Shown one piece after another: positions 59,720 to 64,000 of a stretch of 64,000 bases of DNA. The notes beneath the pieces are model-generated. The model had not been told where the DNA came from, searched no databases, and worked only from the letters and a program-made list of their open reading frames with translations. The stretch spans positions 5,693-69,692 of the forward strand of contig CAYMQB010000011.1 in NCBI GenBank assembly GCA_964392665.1. Direction: 5' to 3'. Numbering within the stretch: the stretch's first letter is position 1; each line of letters begins with the position of its first letter. Both the position numbers and the translations under genes were made by a program. The stretch comes from CAYMQB01 sp964392665. GTDB taxonomy: Bacteria > Hydrothermota > E44-bin80.

Positions 59720-62700
59720 ATGAATAGTGATTTAACATTTATAACAAACGAGTCTGGACATACCCTTAAGGAAAGATTTGAAGTACTAATCAAAGATTCT
59801 CGTCTCTTTGATTGTCTCGTCGGCTATTTTTATACAAGTGGTTTCCATGCCCTATATAAATCTTTAGAGAAAACCGAAAATATCAGAATCCTTATTGGAA
59901 TTGGGACATCCCGTGAAACATACGATTTGCTAAAATTTGCCAGGGCAAGCAGTCAGCACTTGCTACAATTTTCGCATGCTGAAACGAAGAAGGTAATTGT
60001 GCCTATGATAGAGAGAGAAATGGAAGAGTCTGAAGATAATAGACAGGTTGAAGAAGGGATTCACAAATTCATTGAATGGATACTAGCTAAAAAGTTAGAA
60101 TTAAGGGCATTTCCTTCTCAAAATATTCATGCTAAGTTATATATAATGACCTTTACCGAAGGAGATAGGGATGTAGGAAGAGTTATTACTGGCTCGAGCA
60201 ATTTTACTCGGGCTGGACTTACTGAAAATCTTGAATTTAATGTTGAATTAAAAAATCGAGCTGATTATGAATTTGCCAAAGAGAAGTTTAAAGAATTGTG
60301 GAAGGATGCGGTTGATGTAAGTGATAAATATATACAGACCATTCAAACAAGAACCTGGCTAAATCAGAACATACCACCCTATGAATTATACCTGAAATTT
60401 CTGTATGAGTATTTTAAGGATGAATTGAGCACGACTGAAGAAGTTTTCATAAAATATCTACCGCAGGATTTTAAGAGATTTGAATATCAAAAACAAGCGG
60501 TCCTAAACGCCAAAAAAATTCTTGAGGAATACGGTGGTGTTTTTATATCGGATGTTGTTGGATTGGGTAAAACCTATGTTGCTACGATGCTTGCAGGACA
60601 GCTTCCTCCTCTATCTAAAGAATGCTATAAAACCCTTGTTATTGCGCCGCCCGCTTTACTCAATAAAAATAATCCGGGTTCCTGGTCAAATGTATTTTCT
60701 GATTTTCACATTCCTGCTGAATTTGAATCTGTAGGTAAACTTGATGCAGTATTAAATCGAGGAATTGACAAATATGCAAACATCATCATCGATGAAGCAC
60801 ACCGTTTTAGGACAGAAACTACAATTGGATATGAAAAATTGGCTCAAATTTGTCGTGGTAGGAGGGTTATCCTTGTTACTGCTACTCCCTATAACAATTC
60901 TCCCAAGGATATATTGAACCAAATCAAACTTTTTCAACCAACAAGGAAAAGCTCAATACCGAATCTTCCCAATTTGGAAGGATTTTTCAATAGACTTAAT
61001 GAAAAACTGAAGAAGATTAGTAGACAAAAGGACTACAATGACTATATTAAGTTGGTGAAAGAAAATGCAAAAGAGATGAGGGAGAAAGTCTTAAAATATC
61101 TTATGGTTCGCAGGACTCGTTCTGAAATAGAGAAATACTTTTCCAACGATATTAAGAAACAAAAATTGAAATTTCCTGAAGTTGAAAATCCTATACCCCT
61201 GTATTATCAATTAAATGAGGATGAAGATAAAATTTTCAATGAAACAATTGATTTAATTACCCAAAGATTCAAATACGCCCGTTATACGCCTCTTTTATAT
61301 TATGAAGGTAAGATTACTCAGCCACAGGAATTATCCCAAAGAAATATGGGTAAATTTATGAAAATATTGCTTGTTAAAAGACTCGAGAGTAGCTTTTCTG
61401 CATTTCGTAAATCAATTCATAGATTTATCAACTCTTACCAGCTATTTATTAAGGAATTTGATAAGGGAAATGTATATGTAAGCAAGAAATATATTAACAA
61501 AATATTTGAACTGTTGGAAAATGATGACGACGAAGCTGTTCAGCGATTAATTGATGAAGAAAAAGCGAACCGCTACGATAGTAAAGACTTCACCAAGGCT
61601 TTTAAGACTGAACTACAGAATGACCTTGACATTTTAAGAAATATAAGGAATCTTTGGGATAGAGTTGAACGAGACCCGAAACTTGAAAAACTGCTTAATG
61701 AATTGTCCAAAAATAAAATTCTAAAAAACAAGAAACTCATCATCTTTACTGAATCAAAAGAAACCGCAGAGTATCTTCACAAGAACATAAACAAGAAATT
61801 TGGCAATATTTCGCTTCTCTACCATGGGAATTCATCCGGGAATATCCACGAGTTGGTTACAGAAAATTTTGATGCGCGTGCAAGGCATCCAAAAGATGAT
61901 TATAAGATACTTGTTTCAACAGAAGTTTTATCTGAAGGTGTAAACTTACATCGTTCAAACATAGTATTGAACTATGATATTCCATGGAACCCTACCCGTA
62001 TGATGCAAAGAGTTGGTCGTATTAATCGTGTGGACACAAAATTTGACAGAATATACACACTCACATTTTTCCCGACTGCGCAATCTGAAGATGAAATTCA
62101 ACTTAGAAAAACTGCAGAATCAAAAATCAATGCTTTTCTTACCCTTCTTGGTGGTGATGCGGCTGTGCTTACAGAAGGTGAGCCCGTTGGCTCACATGAA
62201 TTATTCAGCAAGTTAATTTCAAAACAAACTATATTAGGAGAGGAAGAAATAGAGGAAAGCGAATTAAAATACCTGAATATTATAAAGGACATTCGTGATA
62301 AAAACCCGAATTTATTTGGGAAAATAAAACATATTGCAAGAAAAGCCCGCTCAGCCAAAGTAATTCAAGCTTCCAGCTTGAGTATGCCTGAAGAATTCAC
62401 TGAGGACATATATTTTGATCGCAAAGAACCTGTTTCAATAACCAAAAGAAACCTGCCTCACTGGCACCAAAAAGGTAAGGTATATTTTGTAACTTTCAGA
62501 TTGTACGATTCCATTCCGCAAGAGATTGCAGAAAAGATAAAACGGGAAAGACATAATTGGTTTGAGAAAAATAAAATAGATAATATGACAGATTTACATA
62601 ATCTACCTCTGGAGAAGCGTATAGAATACTATCGTCTCTTTTCTAAAAGATATGATAGGCTTTTAGATAATGGATACGGTTCTTGTATATTGGCTGATAA

Positions 62701-63577
62701 AAAATGCCGACAGATTGTTGAAGATACTCTTAAGCATTTTGACAATGAAAGATATTATTTGGACAAATATGTTATTATGCCAAACCATGTTCATGTTATT
62801 TTAATCCCAAAGGGAGAATGGACTTTATCAAATATTTTGCATTCATGGAAATCATTCAGTGCTAATGAAATCAATAAAAGAATAAATCGAACAAGAGAAT
62901 TATGGATGCATGAATCCTTTGACCATATAATTAGGAGTGCTCAACAGATGGAAAAAATAAGAGTTTATATAGCAGGTCAAACTTATAGTTCAAATGTAAA
63001 CCACAAGCAAGATGCTTGTGTTACTTCATCACTTCTGACCTATTTTAGATTAGCAAAGTTGCAGAAATTTTTTCTTTCAAATGTTAGTCAAGAATCGCAG
63101 GAACTTGATTTTCTCACAGCAGCAAAGATTTTCGAATGTTCCGTTGATGAGAGAAAACAAAGATTGCCAAAAGATTTTTATGAGTTGCTGGATAAAAACA
63201 AGGAATTATTCCGAGAAGCCACATCTATGGAACTTGCAGAACCAAAACGCAGGAGAGGAAGGGATAGTGGAGCGCAGGTTTTGAAAATACTTAAAGCAAC
63301 ATCGAATAATTCAAGCCAATTTACAGATGACCAGGAAGATTATTTAAAAAACCTAATAAGACAACTTGAGGAAGGTGCTATACCGAAACAAACAACCAAA
63401 AGGACACTCAAGGTATTAAATGAACTTAAATCGGATTTAATTAATCCTTTGAAGGTTCTTGCCGTGGTCCAGAGAAATATTCCTGAAAGACTTTTGGAAA
63501 GTCATTATGCTGAATATTCTGGAAGATTTTCAGGGAAAAGAGAGGTTATACTCTCTTTATATTTAACAGGAAAATAG
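59720..63577 (+). CDS. PLD/SNF2-type helicase with an embedded RAYT domain
   Basis: The 1285-residue protein has an N-terminal phospholipase-D-like domain with the HKD-type motif IHAKLYIM...GSSNFTRAGL (near residue 136), a helicase core with DVVGLGKTYVATMLAG (near 278) and IIIDEAHRFRTE (near 355), and helicase motifs V-VI in LVSTEVLSEGVNLHRSNIVL and MMQRVGRINRVDT (near 731-773). Residues about 882-1101 do not belong to this family: they are a REP-associated tyrosine transposase, after which the helicase sequence resumes with SSLLTYFRLAKLQKFF. Without it the protein would be about 1065 residues. It is probably a DNA-acting defence or restriction-type enzyme. A GGAAT site precedes the ATG. Confidence 0.85.
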   Translation: MNSDLTFITNESGHTLKERFEVLIKDSRLFDCLVGYFYTSGFHALYKSLEKTENIRILIGIGTSRETYDLLKFARASSQHLLQFSHAETKKVIVPMIEREMEESEDNRQVEEGIHKFIEWILAKKLELRAFPSQNIHAKLYIMTFTEGDRDVGRVITGSSNFTRAGLTENLEFNVELKNRADYEFAKEKFKELWKDAVDVSDKYIQTIQTRTWLNQNIPPYELYLKFLYEYFKDELSTTEEVFIKYLPQDFKRFEYQKQAVLNAKKILEEYGGVFISDVVGLGKTYVATMLAGQLPPLSKECYKTLVIAPPALLNKNNPGSWSNVFSDFHIPAEFESVGKLDAVLNRGIDKYANIIIDEAHRFRTETTIGYEKLAQICRGRRVILVTATPYNNSPKDILNQIKLFQPTRKSSIPNLPNLEGFFNRLNEKLKKISRQKDYNDYIKLVKENAKEMREKVLKYLMVRRTRSEIEKYFSNDIKKQKLKFPEVENPIPLYYQLNEDEDKIFNETIDLITQRFKYARYTPLLYYEGKITQPQELSQRNMGKFMKILLVKRLESSFSAFRKSIHRFINSYQLFIKEFDKGNVYVSKKYINKIFELLENDDDEAVQRLIDEEKANRYDSKDFTKAFKTELQNDLDILRNIRNLWDRVERDPKLEKLLNELSKNKILKNKKLIIFTESKETAEYLHKNINKKFGNISLLYHGNSSGNIHELVTENFDARARHPKDDYKILVSTEVLSEGVNLHRSNIVLNYDIPWNPTRMMQRVGRINRVDTKFDRIYTLTFFPTAQSEDEIQLRKTAESKINAFLTLLGGDAAVLTEGEPVGSHELFSKLISKQTILGEEEIEESELKYLNIIKDIRDKNPNLFGKIKHIARKARSAKVIQASSLSMPEEFTEDIYFDRKEPVSITKRNLPHWHQKGKVYFVTFRLYDSIPQEIAEKIKRERHNWFEKNKIDNMTDLHNLPLEKRIEYYRLFSKRYDRLLDNGYGSCILADKKCRQIVEDTLKHFDNERYYLDKYVIMPNHVHVILIPKGEWTLSNILHSWKSFSANEINKRINRTRELWMHESFDHIIRSAQQMEKIRVYIAGQTYSSNVNHKQDACVTSSLLTYFRLAKLQKFFLSNVSQESQELDFLTAAKIFECSVDERKQRLPKDFYELLDKNKELFREATSMELAEPKRRRGRDSGAQVLKILKATSNNSSQFTDDQEDYLKNLIRQLEEGAIPKQTTKRTLKVLNELKSDLINPLKVLAVVQRNIPERLLESHYAEYSGRFSGKREVILSLYLTGK
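62365..63020 (+). mobile_element. RAYT (REP-associated tyrosine transposase) nested in frame in the helicase gene
   Basis: Residues 889-1086 of the helicase read as a RAYT: start Met, KRNLPHWHQKGKVYFVTFRL, FSKRYDRLLDNGYGSCILAD, KYVIMPNHVHVILIPKGEW with the HUH-type His1023 and His1025, ILHSWKSFSANEINKRINR, and FDHIIRSAQQMEKIRVYIAG with a candidate catalytic Tyr1083. The family's usual end (NPxKAGL-type) is missing. REP-like hairpins bound it: TCAAGCT-TCC-AGCTTGA (62365-62381) and CACAAGC-AAGAT-GCTTGTG (63002-63020). Both hairpins are translated. No stop or frame change occurs, so the host gene stays open. Confidence 0.82.
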
Positions 63578-63578
63578 T

Positions 63579-63680
63579 ATGGCAGATAAAGAATCCGAAA
63601 ACACAGAATTTAAACTGAATTGGTGGGATGGGTATTTGAAACTTAGCCATACAAGAGGTCAGTATGAAGACGGTAGTTAA
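63579..63680 (+). pseudogene. N-terminal remnant of an AlbA_2/Schlafen-type ATP-binding protein
   Basis: The 33-residue ORF reads ADKESENTEFKLNWWDGYLK and then diverges and stops. AlbA_2-domain proteins commonly begin ESxNxEFKxSWRDEYLKWIC, so only the first strand and helix remain. It lies 1 nt after the helicase stop. YhcG starts inside it at 63664. Confidence 0.5.
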
Positions 63681-64000
63681 GAAAAGAAATTATAAAGGAC
63701 TTGTTAAAAGAGTTTCTCTCCTCATCGAAGAGGCAAGGCGGAAGACAGTCAGACATATAAACACAATCATTACACAGACTTATTGGGAAATTGGAAGATT
63801 GATTGTGAAGGAAGAGCAGAAAGGTAAACGGAGAGCAAAATATGGCGAACAGCTTCTTCTCAAATTATCAAATGATCTGGCTAAGAAATTTGGTAAAGGT
63901 TTTTCAGAGAGAAACTTGAGAAATATGAGGGGTTTTTATCTCAGTTTTCCAATTCGGCAGACAACGTCTGCCAAATCCTTAAAAGAACAAAAATTCCAGA
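63664..64000 (+). CDS. YhcG/DUF1016 family PDDEXK nuclease (N-terminal part)
   Basis: The ORF runs off the window after 112 codons. It has ARRKTVRHINTIITQTYWEI, AKYGEQLLLKLSNDLAKKFG and KGFSERNLRNMRGFYLSFP, the DUF1016 N-terminal domain. In full-length members a PDDEXK nuclease domain follows. The family is frequent in defence islands and beside restriction genes. AGAGG lies 6 nt before the ATG. A REP-like palindrome at 63956-63972 lies within the coding sequence. Confidence 0.85.
   Translation, partial: MKTVVKKRNYKGLVKRVSLLIEEARRKTVRHINTIITQTYWEIGRLIVKEEQKGKRRAKYGEQLLLKLSNDLAKKFGKGFSERNLRNMRGFYLSFPIRQTTSAKSLKEQKFQ
63956..63972. repeat. REP-like palindrome inside the YhcG gene
   Basis: GGCAGAC (63956-63962), a 3-nt loop and GTCTGCC (63966-63972) form a perfect 7-bp hairpin. 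It codes for the RQTTSA region, where intact YhcG proteins are variable. Confidence 0.6.

Overview
The window reads as chromosomal DNA of a Gram-negative, probably anaerobic, peptide- and fatty-acid-using bacterium of modest GC content (roughly 38-40% by eye). An outer-membrane-type beta-barrel protein, several lipoproteins and DXP-pathway isoprenoid genes argue for a diderm bacterium. The mix of Etf/Hdr flavoproteins, many peptidases, bactofilin and spacers full of GTCATTCTGAG-type elements resembles uncultured lineages such as candidate division WOR-3 and its relatives. That placement is inference, because no rRNA is present. Coding density is high and most genes lie in co-directional runs with short overlaps.

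Layout. 1-3.8 kb: a partial GT4 glycosyltransferase on the minus strand, rpmB, a lipoprotein, a C69 dipeptidase and a decayed nucleotidyltransferase-type remnant. 4.0-18.0 kb: a redox island with an iron-sulfur flavoprotein, a nitroreductase, three acyl-CoA dehydrogenase homologues (one lacking the catalytic glutamate), a soluble HdrD-like Fe-S protein, etfBA, and a three-gene NADH module whose outer genes carry the two halves of HdrA. 18.0-25.6 kb: a bleomycin-hydrolase-type peptidase, small cysteine-rich proteins, a NapH-like membrane ferredoxin, an M18 aminopeptidase, a beta-barrel protein and a TlpA-like thioredoxin. 25.6-37.1 kb: one long plus-strand run of parA, parB, three tandem M42 peptidases, an M23 peptidase, bactofilin, rph, rluD, topA and a DUF1015 gene. 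37-41 kb: uspA, a CBM9-like secreted protein, and hicBA plus purB between two direct repeats. 41.4-45.8 kb (minus): xseB-ispA-dxs-hslU. 45.9-52.7 kb: a TPR/degenerate-GGDEF protein, tRNA-Pro and a metabolic and repair group bounded by a near-identical inverted repeat. 53.1-59.1 kb (minus): rsmD-coaD-aminotransferase-obg-HEAT-dprA-scpB-CofE-like. 59.2-64 kb: a defence-like island with a PLD/SNF2 helicase, an AlbA_2-like remnant and a YhcG/DUF1016 nuclease.

Four things stand out. (1) hdrA appears to have been opened between the two clusters of its inserted ferredoxin domain and to have received a nuoE-nuoF-nuoG(N-terminal) cassette. This yields HdrA(N)-NuoE, NuoF and NuoG(N)-HdrA(C) beside etfBA and acyl-CoA dehydrogenases, and suggests an NADH-linked, possibly electron-bifurcating, acyl-CoA oxidation complex. 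(2) The helicase gene contains an in-frame REP-associated tyrosine transposase (RAYT) segment of about 220 codons with a REP-like hairpin at each end. (3) Five genes have a TTGACW-N17-TATNNN promoter whose -10 box ends 6-7 nt before the ATG, so their mRNAs should be leaderless. (4) Three genes have a good GGAGG site and an N-terminus that fits the family only if translation starts at ATC, ATC or CTG.

Promoters of the form TTGACA-N17-TATAAT are easy to see across the window. Classic hairpin-plus-U-tract terminators are not.
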